A DNA stretch of 64,000 nucleotides from Mesotaenium endlicherianum (lineage: Eukaryota; Streptophyta; Zygnematophyceae; Zygnematales; Mesotaeniaceae): the NCBI GenBank assembly GCA_009602735.1, contig WELA01006175.1, positions 9,046-73,045 of the forward strand. Direction: 5' to 3'. Under the pieces are notes generated by a model. It saw nothing but the letters and a program-made list of their open reading frames with translations, searched no databases and was not told the DNA's origin. Shown here in pieces: positions 46,140 through 57,709 of the stretch. How positions within the stretch are numbered: the stretch's first letter is position 1; every line of letters starts with the position of its first letter. The position numbers and the translations under genes were made by a program.

Positions 46140-46320
46140 TATTGGAGCTCTGGGCAGTTATGTACGCTTTGAAAATCTGGCGTTGTTATTTACAAGGTTG
46201 CAAGGCTCTGACAGTGGCGACGAACCACTGCTCACACACTTTCTTCAAAGTTCAACCCTCGCTCTCAAGACGGCAAACAAGATGGTCTGAGTTCCTCCAG
46301 CGATTCCACTTTACTTGGGC
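46140..46320 (+). pseudogene. Element D RNase H fragment
   Basis: The translation ELWAVMYALKIWRCYLQGCK, ALTVATNHCSHTFF and LSRRQTRWSEFLQRFHF is the C-terminal half of a Ty3/gypsy RNase H. Its left side is cut by the LTR of element C. Confidence 0.85.
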
Positions 46321-46509
46321 GTAACGCCCTGGGCGTAACAATGTTGCAGACCCGCTAAGTTGAATATCCCAGAAATTTCTCTTGCTTCAGGGGCCCTTAG
46401 CAGGGGAAGACAAACAAAACGGTCAGGTTTCAAGGGCAGCCACTCTTGACTCTGCTGTACCACCCCCAACGTTTGACGCACGTCAGCCTGGTGACGCGGG
46501 CGCACCCTT

Positions 46510-48114
46510 TTGGGTAGCATAGCTACTTCTGACTCATTTGATCTGTATCAACTGATTACAGAGGGCTACACCAAGGATCCGTTTTTCCTACATTGCCTGG
46601 GTACTGCCTTGAACGGTGTAGCCTTGACGATGGACAGTATGGACAAAAGGAAAGCACTCTCGAACTATACATTTGAGAAGGGATTTTGGTGGCACAATGG
46701 GCGCATTGGGGTCCCGAAAGGCCAAGTAAGACATGTGCTACTACGAGAAGCTCATGACTCTCCTTACTCAGGTCACCATGGTATAATCAAAACGACCCGC
46801 CAGTTGCAACGAGGGTACACATGGCCAACCCTCAAGGTTGATGTTGTCAAGTACGTCACCAACTGTGCAACTTGTCAAAGGAACAAGCCAAGCAATACGT
46901 TGCCCGCATGGAAGCTACATCCATTGGAACTTGCAGGTGCCCGTTGGGAAAGCATTAGCCTCAACTTTGTCATGAACCTGCCGACCACCGCAGAGGGCCA
47001 TAATGGGGTGTTAACGATCGTAGATCGCTTCAATAAGATGGTGCACTTCGTGACCACTAAACCATCATGTGATGCCAAGGAGACAGCGGGTCTTTTTGTC
47101 AATCATGTGTTCAAGCTACATGGTATGCCAAAGGAAATCATAAGCATTTGTGACAGCAGATTTACAAGCCACTTCTAGCAGGAAGTTTGTTCGCACTTCG
47201 GCACGAAGCTTAAGATGTCCACTAGCTTTCATCCTCAGACAGATGGCCACACGAAACATGAGAACCGCGTTGTTCAACAATTCCTTAGGCATTATGTAAA
47301 TCCTTAACAAGACAATTGGGATACCCACCTCTCAATTGCAGAGTTCGCTATCAATAATGCTTACCACGAGAGCGTTAAGGAAATCCCATTTTTTCGTAAC
47401 AGTGGACGTCACCCGCACACTTCGTTACACGACTTGGTCAATGCTGTGGCGGGGGAGTCGTCCATGAGAGTTCCAAGCGCACGTCTCTTTGTTCACTCTC
47501 TACACGAGGTGCACAGACAGGCAAAGTTGGCCTTGGCCGCTGCTCTTGACAGACAGAAGAAGTTTGATGACACACACAGGCAAGAGTTGAGTTTTGACGT
47601 TGGCAATAAGGTACTTTTGCAAACCAAAAACTTGCAACTCAAGCACCCAAGACAGCGCAAGCTTCTGCCTCGCTGGGTAGGCCCTTTTATTCTTATCGCA
47701 CGGGTTGGTCCAGTTGCATACCGACTGGATTTGCCTGAATCCATGGGGTGGACGCATCTTGTCTTTCATGTCAATCTACTCAAGCTGTTTAGGTCAGACG
47801 GCCGCTATTAGCCACAGCCGCCAGAGTTGGAACTCGCCAATGATGATATAGCCTGGGACGTAGAGGATGTCTTCGGACATCGATATACCCGTTATAAGCC
47901 TTCATGAGTGGAGCTTTTGATCAAGTGGCTAGATTACAATTCCGCCTGGAATTCGTACAAATTGCAAGACAAAATCCTACTTGATTATAAGGAACTAGTT
48001 CACCAGTACTGGTTACGATGGGCCGAAGCTCAACGGCTCTCTGGACAGACAAAGTTGCTGTCTGCTCCTAATTATAAGCTAATAGGTAAACGCAAAAGAA
48101 CCGCGGCCAAATAA
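46510..48114 (+). pseudogene. Element D integrase with chromodomain-like tail
   Basis: The zinc region (LLREAHDSPYSGHHGIIKTT, NCATCQRNKPSNTLP) leads into the core (ISLNFVMNLPTTAEGHNGVL, TIVDRFNKMVHFV). The GPY/F-like tail (RKLLPRWVGPFILIARVGPV, YRLDLPESMGWTHLVFHV) is followed by DIAWDVEDVFGHRYTR and VELLIKWLDYNSAWNSY, which resemble a chromodomain. This is typical chromovirus order. The part is broken. Confidence 0.8.
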
Positions 48115-48256
48115 TTGGTCTTTTTCGTCACTGCCACGATTGCAATCGAAAGTTTGCCTGAACTTGTGTTCGACTCACTACGGTCGAGTCACATACACAT
48201 TAAAACTTAAGAGACTACCTTAACGAGGACCTTAAGTTCTTTTAAAGGGGGAGAAG

Positions 48257-49219
48257 TGTAACGATCCGAGCTTTTTAGGCATATTTAGGATATTTTCCTA
48301 ATTTTCTAAAATACGTTATACTTTTGAATCGATGAAATATTGCATTTTGACAAATTTCTCGCCACACACGTGTGTCGACTAATTTTGGTCGATTGGCAAA
48401 ACGACCAGCAAATTAATCGATGACGTATCTTCAATATTTTGCAAAAGAATATTGTAATCAATTATAAAGTTACTTTGCTTAATTACAAGACAACTAGGTT
48501 AATTAACTTATTGTGACTTTCATTATTTTGGATAATGACCGTCACAATGTTTGAATTAACGACGATCGTTAATACAAAAGGAAACCCAAACCGGCCACCC
48601 AAGGGAGTCATCGGCCGGAATCGAACTTGCGACGTCCCGGCCGCATCAGCGCGATTCCACGACAGTCGTAATTCAAACAAAAAGAATATAAAAAGAACGT
48701 ACCTGGAGGGATTTGAACCCTCGTCCTTCGTTTGAAACGTTCAAACCTGACCAATACGTCAAAAAGTTTTCTTAAGCTCCCGATTCATGTCAGACGTACA
48801 CGTACGCGACCAACCAAACAGTCGCAACTTTTTTCGGCAAGTCGCGTGAACACAAAAACGCCTTTTTGGCGCGAAACGGTTTTTCGGAATCCGTCGAAAA
48901 GTCACCAAACGGCCAAGCGGCGCGTTACGAGCATTCGGCCAAACGGGTTATACCCCTTCGCCTGTTTTCGTTGAACATGAACCAGTGCCTTAGCAGGTGA
49001 CTTGAAGCACTCCAGTGCCTCATGTTGTGCAAGTATGTATACTTGCAAGGGTTATTGTGAGTGCAATTCTCACAAGCACGCATTCTACCACTTTATTTTT
49101 TCTTTTTCTCATAGTCTCAAGTATTAGAAATACGCGAAGTTGTTGTTGATTCTTCCATTAACTAATTATTGTTTCTTGGATATCGAGCAAAGATCCTTGA
49201 GAAAAGCAGAAACGTTACA
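48257..49219 (+). repeat. Element D 3' LTR
   Basis: 963 bp, TGTAACG ... CGTTACA, preceded by a purine tract (AAAGGGGGAGAAG). Relative to the solo LTR at 42841-43758 it has an extra stretch of roughly 110 bp (about 48580-48670). It contains tRNA-like pieces on the opposite strand. Confidence 0.85.
48694..48770 (-). other. tRNA-like sequence within the D LTR
   Basis: On the minus strand there is a perfect T-arm (GAGGG-TTCAAAT-CCCTC, with a B-box GGTTCAAATCC), an arm GTTTG-AACGTTT-CAAAC in the anticodon position and a short D-arm-like hairpin TGAC-GTATTG-GTCA, in tRNA order and spacing, followed by a T-run (TTCTTTTT). No pairing acceptor stem is visible, so it is not a working tRNA. The solo LTR carries a weaker version of the same T-arm near 43325-43350. 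A second, poorer match near 48610-48660 resembles an antisense tRNA-Gly. Confidence 0.4.
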
Positions 49220-50639
49220 TTCGTGGACTCTGGCTAGAATGAGAGCCTTCCACAGGCTCCACAAGATGGTAGATTCTATCACTCCTCAATTGCATGTACA
49301 ATTGATTCCTTGCGAGTCCCTTTCAGGTTGAGCATTGGCAACCCTCACAGGCCTCAATCCCCATTTTGCTTGGGAATCCTTGTTCACCTGACCCAATCAA
49401 CCAAGTTCTCAGAAGTAGGACAGAAGCGTCTTACTTCCAAATAGGCTTTTGCCCAAGTTGAGGGTTACACAAGTGAACAAATTCTTCTTTGCAGAAATCA
49501 CGTCTAAGCAGATCAACACACAACACTAAGTTTCAAAGAACATCGCCCACCAGGACTTTCGCTTAACTTTCACAAAGTTACAACTTATAAAATGTTGAAA
49601 CTATAGCATCTATGTCGGCCTGACTTGAGCTCTTCGCTCGCAACCGCACCTAACAATTTCCACTGCTGGCTGGGCTCACTCAGCTCGTCACTGAGGGCTT
49701 TACTTGTTGCTAACAGAAATTCGACAATTGTGACTTTTGAGGACTTGGAAACTAACACAGCACTTACCATTTTATGTGCCTTTGCACGTTCGTGGTGTTT
49801 GCTCCAAATATGCACTAGAACTCCCAGCAGATTCTATTATGCAAGCTCTATATCCTTCAAGCGAGATCTCTTCTTGGGAACTCCTAAACTCTATAACTCG
49901 TCTATGATACGTGAGAGGGAATCTTCAAGCGTCGGCAGGCGCGTGGTTTCTTGGTTCTCCTGTTGCCTTGGGAACTCCTTCTCTTTCACGCTTCTTCTTC
50001 TCCTCTCCTTTCCCTCCTGCGCTCCCTTTTGCTTCTTGGCAAAATGTGCAAGGCAAGAATGATAAGTTCGTGCAAGGCACGTGCTTTACCCAGGCACCAC
50101 GCACGCCATTCTCTCTCGGGAATTCCAACGCTTAGTCACAGCAACTTAAATTTGCAAAATGTCACTTAGCAAGCATGCACACCTTGTGACCGTCGCGCGT
50201 GACTGCTTAGCTTTCCAGCTAGCGTGCACGCCTGTGTGGCCTGAGAGCCTGTGTCACTTTAGGTGGACGCTTAAGTTGTGGCAGTCGCACCACAGGTCCC
50301 TTTCTGAGGTGGCCTTTTCTTACAGCCTTTCCTTATTTGGCAATTGCAAGGATGGCTGTCCAGTCAATGATGCCTTGCTTGCCATCTGCTGGTGTGGATC
50401 TATTGCTGGTCCCAACAGGGTCAACTTCTCGGTTGACTTCTCTGTTAGACCCCACCCATCGCTAGATGTTGGTTTGACCGGGCTTAGTCACACTTTTGTG
50501 TGACTGAGACTTTGACTTTCAGAGCTGACTGTGCAGAACTCAATCATTTGGTCAGTGAGTCAATGTTGACTTTTCGTACCTGGGAAGCCGTGACTTGCGT
50601 CACGCGTGCTGCACCGTCAAACGGATAACAGTCGCGACA
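49220..50639 (-). mobile_element. Y: 5' end of a second type II DNMT element
   Basis: 49417-50639 matches the A repeat of element II, beginning on the minus strand TGTCGCGACTGTTATCCG at 50639. 49220-49416 matches the start of element II's internal region (61000-61183), including TACTTCTGAGAAC right after A and the words RPVR..NQ..N..Q. It is cut by the 3' LTR of element D. Only the 5' end is present, so it is broken. It is more diverged from element II than II's own two A copies are from each other. Confidence 0.8.
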
Positions 50640-50899
50640 CCTTTGAGCCCGACTTGCAATTTTTGCAAAATGAATCGATAATGTTGAAAAGTCGCAGCCA
50701 CGTAGCACGCCGTGCTTCATACCGTAAGTCAAGTCAAGGTCCACCTAATCAGGTTGACTCTGCTCTAACTTTTGGGGTCTACTCTTGCCTAACCGACTCT
50801 TGACCAACTTTGACCTCCAGCCGTGATGGTAATATGACATCTAATCTTGTCTAACCTTAATATAGGTTTCAATCACATTAATAAGTGCTTAACGACCAC
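50640..50899. other. Short non-element stretch between Y and II
   Basis: 260 bp with no match to either element and no gene signal. It is AT-richer than its neighbours. It ends in CCAC (50896-50899), which is repeated after the other end of element II (62429-62432), so this DNA was once joined to the sequence at 62429 onwards. Confidence 0.6.
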
Positions 50900-52449
50900 T
50901 GTCGTGCCTAACAGTGTCGGTTCCTCGGCACGTGCGTAGCCTTCCAGCACGTGTGCCTTCGACCTGGTCGAGGTGTCGGTGGCCCTCCTCACGTGTGGGC
51001 AAACATGGCCGATCGACCTTTGCACGTGTGTCGGCGACAAGCCAAACCAGGGTTAACTCATCCCTGGGCTCCTGAACTTGCACCATGCAACCATGACCAA
51101 CGATCAGAGCAACGTCCTCCTTCACCCAGCTCTCACCATCTGCTTATCCTAAGACTTAGCAGAAAATTTTAAAAGTACTTGCCTTGCCTTAATTCCTCTT
51201 ACAAGGACGAAAGTCTCTTACTTCTACATAGGCTTTATGCCTTAAGGTTCTTGGGTTCACAGGCGAGCAAATTGTAGTTTGCAAAAATCACACTCTAAGC
51301 AGCTTGACATACAACGTCAGATTCAAAAAAAATCGCCCTTCAGGCTTTCGCCTAACTTCCACAAAGTCACAGCTTACAAAACTCTGAAACTACACGTCTA
51401 TGCTGGCCTGGGTCAAGCTCTTCACTTAACACCGCGCCTTAACAGCTCTTCACTGCCAGGCTAGGCTCACTCAGTTCTTCACTGAGAGCTTTATCTGTCA
51501 ATACTACTCTCTCTCTTCGAGATGCGAATGCGACTTCTGAGAACTTGGAGACTAACACACAACTCACCATTTTAAGGCTGCTTCACACACACTTGTGGCG
51601 TTCGGCCGAATCTGTGCTAATTTCCTAGCAGATTCTATTCTGCGGTTCCCCTACTTTCAACAGTGAGATTCCCTCTTGGGAACTCCTACAATCCTAACTT
51701 ATCTATGATACACTGAGAAGAATCTTCAGCGTCGGCAGAAGCGTGGGGCCTCGGCTCTCCAATGGCCTTGGGAACTCCTTCTTCTTCTTCGCGCCCTTCT
51801 TCTCCTTCCTTCTGCTCTTTCTGCTCCTTGGCAAAGGTGCGTGAGAGTGAATAATATGTCTCAGCAAGATTCGTGCCTTTCGCAGGCACCACACAGCGTC
51901 ATCTTCCGAGAATGCCATGCTTAGTCACAAAGCTTAGCTGCATGTCGCTTCTGCCTAGCCATGCTCAACTCAAACTTGTAGTCACTCAGCATGCATGCAC
52001 ACCTCGTGACTGTTGCGCGTGGCTGCTTAGCTTCTCAGCTGGCAGTCACGCCTAATTGGCTCATGGCTAAGAACTCTTGAGCGGCGTGTACAAGCAAATG
52101 CCACTTGCTCAAGATTCCCAACCGGGCGGCCGTAACCTATCTTGGCATTGCGGCCATGACCTGGCTTATTCTGCCAGTCACGCAGTACTTGACTTGGTAT
52201 CTGCTGGGCGGCTCATCACTGATCCCCAGCTTCTAGCCTCGCGGCTGTCTATGCTGTCAAAACCTCCCCCATTCCTGGGTGTGGGGCATATTGACATTGA
52301 CCCCTTGCCAGTGGTCTTGACGCTGACATAACCGCTGACTGCGACGTAATCAGTCAAGTGGTCGGTGAGTCAACGTTGACTTTCCGTACCTGGGTAACCG
52401 TAGCTTGCGCTGCGCGTGTGACACCGTCAAACGGATATTAGTCGCGACA
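50900..52449 (-). repeat. II repeats B2 (50900-51203) and A2 (51204-52449)
   Basis: On the element strand A2 starts TGTCGCGACTAATATCC at 52449 and runs into B2, which starts TGTAAGAGGAATTAAGG at 51203 and ends the element in GGCACGACA. B2 is a 304-bp copy of B1 with very few differences, including the ACACGTGC words. GTGG follows directly. Confidence 0.9.
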
Positions 52450-52451
52450 GC

Positions 52452-52768
52452 TGTCGTGCCTAACAGTGTCGGTCCCTCGGCACGTGCGTTGCCTTCCAGC
52501 ACGTGTGCCTTCGACTTGGCTGAGGTGTCGGTGGCCCTCCTCACGTGTGGGCAAACATGGCCGATCGACCTTCGCACGTGTGTCGGCGACAAGCCTTACC
52601 AGGGTTGACGTATCCCTGGGCTTCTGAACTTGCACCATGCAACCATGACCAACGCTCAGAGCAACGTCCTCCTTCACCCAGCTCTCACCATCTGCTTATC
52701 CTAAGACTTAGCAGAAAATTTTGAAAATACTTGCCTTGCCTTAATTCCTCTTACACCCCTCCCTTTCA
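52452..52768 (-). repeat. II purine tract and short repeat B1
   Basis: The purine tract AAAGGGAGGGG (about 52756-52767, minus strand) immediately precedes B1 (52452-52755, 304 bp). B1 ends GGCACGACA; GC (52450-52451) then A2 follow, forming the palindrome CGACAGCTGTCG. Confidence 0.9.
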
Positions 52769-52852
52769 GCTGAGGCGTCCCTGCCTTTCTGCTGAAAGCT
52801 ATTATTTTCCTGACGTGCGGCCAGGGGGTTTAGGAAGGCAGTCAAAACATTC

Positions 52853-53215
52853 CTATCGTCTTGCCATAATCTTTTCCTCGCTAATGCAGAAAATGTGCCA
52901 ACGGGCACCACACTTATCGCAAGTTACCATTGCTTCCTGATCGTCCAGCACTTTGCAGCTGGCACAAGGTGTGGCTGGCACCAATTTCTCGGGCACAACC
53001 CTAACCGTAGGATCAATATTTGGCAAATGGCATAGCGAGCAATTCTGCACGTGGTCTCTCATGGTTTTACCATCAGAACCTTCCAGTTTTAACACACCAT
53101 TGTCAAACGCATGTTTCACGCGTAAGATCACTGCACCTGAACTGGTGTCGATGGTGGTCTTGGTCTGGCGCTTGCGGTAGACGAAGTCTCCTTCTTGAAT
53201 CTGCGTCATCTGCAG
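52853..53215 (-). pseudogene. Type II integrase tail with PHD-like finger
   Basis: Minus-strand words DFVYRKRQTKTTIDTSSG, ILRVKHAFDNGVLKLEGSDG, then NCSLCHLPNIDP parallel the type I tail almost phrase by phrase. A Cys/His cluster follows: CASCKVLDDQEA, MVTCDKCGARWHIFCI, that is C-x2-C ... C-x2-C-x4-H-x2-C, the first six positions of a PHD-type finger. The shared NC-x2-CHLPN phrase before the finger links the two families. Confidence 0.7.
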
Positions 53216-53249
53216 GCGATAGCTCTTGTCTCGTGTCCTGGCGTAACGC

Positions 53250-54130
53250 TACGTATCTCTTTTCTGTGCAATTTTCAGATTGTCCAGCGCAGCTGGTATC
53301 ATGCGCTCAAATAACGCCTTACGACGTACCATCACTTTTAGCAATTCATCAGGGCTGTCCAGGTTTTTCACCTGTTCAATCTCCTGCTTGATGCTGATGG
53401 GTACTACTGGACTTCTGCCAAACAGTATCTGATATGGCGAGTAATTCGCCAAGGCAGCCTGCTTGCTAAATCTGTAACCCATAACCAGCCATGGCAGGGC
53501 CACATCCCAGTCACGCTTGTCATGCTCAAGGCAAAACTTGCGCAAAGCAGACTTAATGGTTTGCACCATCCTTTCTGCCAGACCATCTGCTTGCGGATGG
53601 TCTCTAGACGTAGTGCGATGATCGATGAAACATCTATCCAAGAGTTTCTAAAAAGACCCTTGGAACTCAGACCCTTGGTCTGTCAGCACTTCTGCTGGAG
53701 CTCCATGACGCACAATCACACCATTGAGGAGCGCTTCCGCGGTCCCTAGACTCTCCTTAGCAGTCAGAGGCACGACCTCTATCCACTTAGAGAAATGCTC
53801 AATCATGACCATGATATACTTGTTACCTCGCTTAGACAGCGNATACTTGTTACCTCGCTTGGACAGCGATAGCTCACCTGCAAGATCGCAACTCCAGCGG
53901 TAGCCTAGGCCCATGATTGGCAAAGGTTGCAAGTGTGGATGTTGCTGTGTAAACCAGCCTTGACGCGATCATAGCTTTGGCAGGCCTTGATCACATCTTC
54001 ACACTGCTGCTTCATGCCCCTCCGCCAGTAAGACAGCTCCAAAAGACTATACGTCTTCTTGACACCATAGTGTCCAGTGTTCTCGTGCATTTCCTGCACA
54101 AGAGCTCGTCTCCTGATGGGTTCTGGCACT
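53250..54130 (-). pseudogene. Type II DDE integrase
   Basis: The zinc region reads EMHENTGHYGVKKTYSLLEL, then CEDVIKACQSYDR. The core has the first Asp in WSCDLAGELS, MVMIEHFSKWIEVVPL next, the second Asp in EVLTDQGSEFQGSF and the Glu in DHPQADGLAERMVQTIK. A single N at 53842 has the same atacttgttacctcgctt phrase on both sides and is probably a contig join, so the local repeat is not real. Confidence 0.85.
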
Positions 54131-54229
54131 AACTTCTCCTGACCAGTTTCTTCAATTTTAAAGAGGTTATTGCCTCTCGGGCCCTGTTCTGTCGTCTGAA
54201 GATGGGTCTGGGTTCCTGCTGAGTCCATC

Positions 54230-55450
54230 GGCGTCGTTGTTGAGCACTCCTGCTCTGTGCACCACCGTCATTTGGTACTCTTGCAGCTTAAGAGCCCAGC
54301 GAGCCAACTTACCAGTGAGGTCTCCGTTCCTCATCAGCCATAGTAATGGTAAGTGATCCGTGATCAACGTGAATGGTCTTCCCCACAGATACTCTCTGAA
54401 GTGTGTGACAGCCCAAGCCACTGCCAGCAGCTCTCTTTCGTAGGACGAGTAGCTGCTCTCCGCTTGATTGTTAGAGCGTGAGGCATAGGCAATAACATAC
54501 TCCTCTCTAGGGCTTGCGGCCTGAGTGAGTACTGCGCCAATTCCCACACGACTCCAGTCCGTGAGCAGATTGAACAGCTTGGAGTAGTCAGGCGTTCGCA
54601 AGACTGGGGCTGTTACCAGCCGCTCCTTAAGCTCGTTCATGGCTTTCTCCTGAGCTTCTGTCCACACAAAAGGCACATCCTTTTTCAGGAGTTCCGTCAG
54701 GGGTGTAGCAATTCTGCTATAATCCTTCACAAACTTACGATAGTATCCGCTTAGCCCTAACAGAGCTTTCAGCTTAGACACATTCGCAAGTGCAGGTATC
54801 TTGTAAATGGCCTCAGTCTTCACAGCCTGAGGGGACATAGCATTGTTCCCGATCTCGTGTCCTAGGTAAGGCACGTGTGCCTCAAAGAATTTGCACTTTC
54901 CAGGATGCAGCTTCATCTGGAATTTCTCCAGGCGCTGGAACACTTGTTCCAAGTGCTCAAGATGCTCCTCTATGGACTTGCTAAATACTACCACATTGTC
55001 AATGTATGGTTTAGCAAAACCCAGCCCCTCCAGCACTTTATCCATAGTCCTCTGAAATATGGCTGGGGCATTTTTCAGCCCAAATTGCATTACTGTCCAT
55101 TGCCAAAGTTCCCTTTGAGCCCAGAAGGAGGTCTTACCTCGATCTTTTGTTTTCACAGGGATCTGGTTGGAGCCTTGGCGCAGATCGATGATGCTGAACA
55201 CCTTCTCGGTGGTGGCATTCGCAAAGATCCGCTTCGGCGTAGGCATCACGTAGCTGTCTGGTTCTGTGTAGAGATTCAGTCGCCTGTAATCTCCACACAT
55301 ACGAGTGGCAGTGTAATTGCCGGCCTCGTCCTTTTTAGCGACTACTACTGTGGGAGCCCAATGCACTGAGGTAGATTTTTCAATCATGCGGAGCTTATGC
55401 AGCTCTGCGCAAGTTTTCTCCACACAGTCCCACTCTGTCTGACTGAGCTT
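54230..55450 (-). pseudogene. Type II reverse transcriptase and RNase H
   Basis: RT blocks: [69 protein letters not shown] and the catalytic region KPYIDNVVVFSKSIEEHLEH. RNase H: YASRSNNQAESSYSSYEREL, PFTLITDHLPLLWLM, VVHRAGVLNNDADGLSRNP. It groups with Ty3/gypsy. Confidence 0.9.
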
Positions 55451-55666
55451 ATGCGGCCCAAGTCTGACTGGGTTATCAGTAGTTAGTGTGATCTCACACA
55501 CACTGGCAGTGGTTCTACCAATCTCCTCCTTAGTGAAAGCAAACACCTTGCGGTGTTTCTTCAGCAACCTTTCTACTTGTGTTCTCTGCTGGGCTGAGAC
55601 CATTTTCCCAATGGCAAAAGTCTCAGTTTCAGGTTGCTTCTCCCCAACAAAGGCTTCCAATAGTTG

Positions 55667-56950
55667 CTACTCCTTGGGTGCAGGTGGGGGCTTTTTGCTC
55701 TTATCCTGGCCCTCAGGCTTTTCTGCCTGATTTCGGCTCTCAGGCTTTTCTGCCTGATTCTTAGGAGGTGGGGTAGCGGGCTTTGCAGCTTGCTCCTCTG
55801 TTGCCATAGGTTCTGCAGCCTGTTTCCTTGGCTCTTTACCTTTCCCAATGACGCGTCGCCTCTCCTGCGGTGAGGTGTACGTCAGGCGCCTCCGGATGGG
55901 TTGCCTCAGGAACATTTCGTCGTCAACTGCAGTCCAACTGGTCCCGGTACCTCCTTCTCCACGTGGCCGAGGTTGGTTCACCATTGGCCAACCTGCAGGA
56001 TCTGTCCTAGGGCTGATTACCCAGCCCCACTCTTGCTCAATAATAGCCATGCGGGTGACGGTCGTGCCATACTCCTCCCTTGCGGGTGGTGTGATCGTCC
56101 ATGTCTGCGTCAATGTTTGCGGCCTTTGAGGTGCCGCTAGTCGTGCGAGGAAAGCATCATCTGCTGCGGTCAGGCGGCTGATGGTGTTTCCCAGGTCCAT
56201 CAATTCCCATTCTGGGATTGCAGGTATCATGGGGGCAGGTCCCTCCGACCTTGCATCCTAAGATCCGATAGTTGCAACAAGCGCGTGTTAATGCCTGGCG
56301 GCACACTAATGCCCAATGCCATTGCCCTGCAAACCAAGCCGTCCTCTCCCTCTCTCTGCAGAATATCCCGCAGAGGCGGAGGAGGTGGGGCTGTGGTCCC
56401 TTGCGGAACGCCCTCTCTCTAAGCCTTCCCTTTATGCTTGAAATATCGCTTTAGCATCCTCCTAAAAGATGCGTTACCCTCACGGGCCACCTTCCTTGGT
56501 CTGCTTGCGCGACCCTCGGGCTTACCTTGCGCTGTCTCCACTTTAGCAGTGCAGGCAGTCACCTCCTCCCGTTGCGGCGGTCGTGCGGTTGACTTGGGTT
56601 CTGCCACTGAAAGATTGGCAGTAGGAGTACTGGATGTTGGTGACCTTAATTCTTCATAAAGGTCTGCCGGGCTTGGCCCCATCAGGTCGTCTGTCCTCAG
56701 CTCCTGTTAGTCAAGCAGATCCAACTCTGGCGTGGGAAAACGTGGAATTTCTTCCCTGGCGTCCCCTCCATTGTTGAGTGATGGCAACTCCAACTCTGAG
56801 AGGCCTTGCATCTTTGTATTCTCTCCCTCCTCCGACTTCTCTGTTCCAAGAGGTGGCGATTCTTCATCCCCTCCTGTGTTGAGCCTTGCCATGTTGAAGA
56901 TGGCTCACTGTAGAGCGCGAGCTGCTTTCGCCACTTTCTCTTCCTTGAAT
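55667..56950 (-). other. Type II linker between DNMT and RT
   Basis: Coding-like sequence rich in Pro, Glu, Arg and Lys, with a short repeated unit (IRQKSLRA / QAEKPESRN words near 55720-55790) and no domain that I recognise. It corresponds in position to the Pro/Ala-rich spacer before RT in type I. Confidence 0.5.
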
Positions 56951-57709
56951 CAAGGGGCGTCTGCTTCCAGCAAGTGCTCCATGATTTGCCTGGTGATCGA
57001 CTCAGCTGTGTTGCCAACTGTGCCTTGTGGTTGCCCTTTGGCCTCTGGCTCTGGGCTCATCAGAACAGGTGTGGCGAGCAATCTCTCGACCGTCTCCTTC
57101 CTGCGTTCTTCAAAAATCACCTTCAAGCAAATGGTCTTTTCAGACCCTCCGGAATGCCCTGAATTCTGACTGCATTCTTCGGCCCATTCGCCAATATTGC
57201 ACTGGCGTTCTTCATATCTTGACGTTGCCGCGTCTCGGGATGGGCTTCCGTAGACCTGGTTTTGGGCCACGTTCCGTAACTCAGAAGTGGTCTCTTCCTC
57301 CCATTCCGGCATCCTTACAAATATTTGGCTGGAGCGTTCTGCACATAATGGGACCTCCTGTGATTTGCTTGTTGTAGCGTTTGCCAAAGGATTTGCTTCA
57401 CCAGTTGCCTGGTCTTCCATGGCTACGTCTTCCCGCAGCCTTCGCAGCTCTCTTTCCAGAGGGTCGTGTAGAGCCGTTTTCCGATTGTCAATTCGCGCCA
57501 GTAGGTCTTGACACCTGGTCAGCCCTGCCACTCTGGTTTCTCTGAGTGCTTCACCTTGGTCAACCTCAGCCGCGTCCCTTTCAACACCATATTCTTCTTG
57601 TCGTTGATGCGCTTCTTTGATAGCTCTCTGATCAGAGTTTGGCACCACACGGACTCCAATCGTTACTGGTCTCGGCCTGGGCATAGGCTTGTCAGAGAAC
57701 GTCATCTGC

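Larger units (their letters stand above)
46140..49219 (+). mobile_element. D: Ty3/gypsy chromovirus, 3' part
   Basis: Parts: RNase H piece 46140-46320, integrase 46510-47815, chromodomain region 47820-48030, purine tract near 48244-48256, 3' LTR 48257-49219 (TGTAACGATCCG ... AACGTTACA). The 5' part lies beyond element C and is not in the window. It is broken, with several breaks. A solo LTR of the same family sits in element C. D was inserted into the 5' end of a type II DNMT element (Y), whose sequence starts again at 49220. Confidence 0.85.

Noticed and set aside
49585-52060. Short frames in the type II A repeats (Ser/Leu-rich and Glu-rich peptides)
   Set aside because: They fall in repeats at the element ends and recur only because the repeats recur. 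Nothing protein-like is conserved beyond DNA identity.
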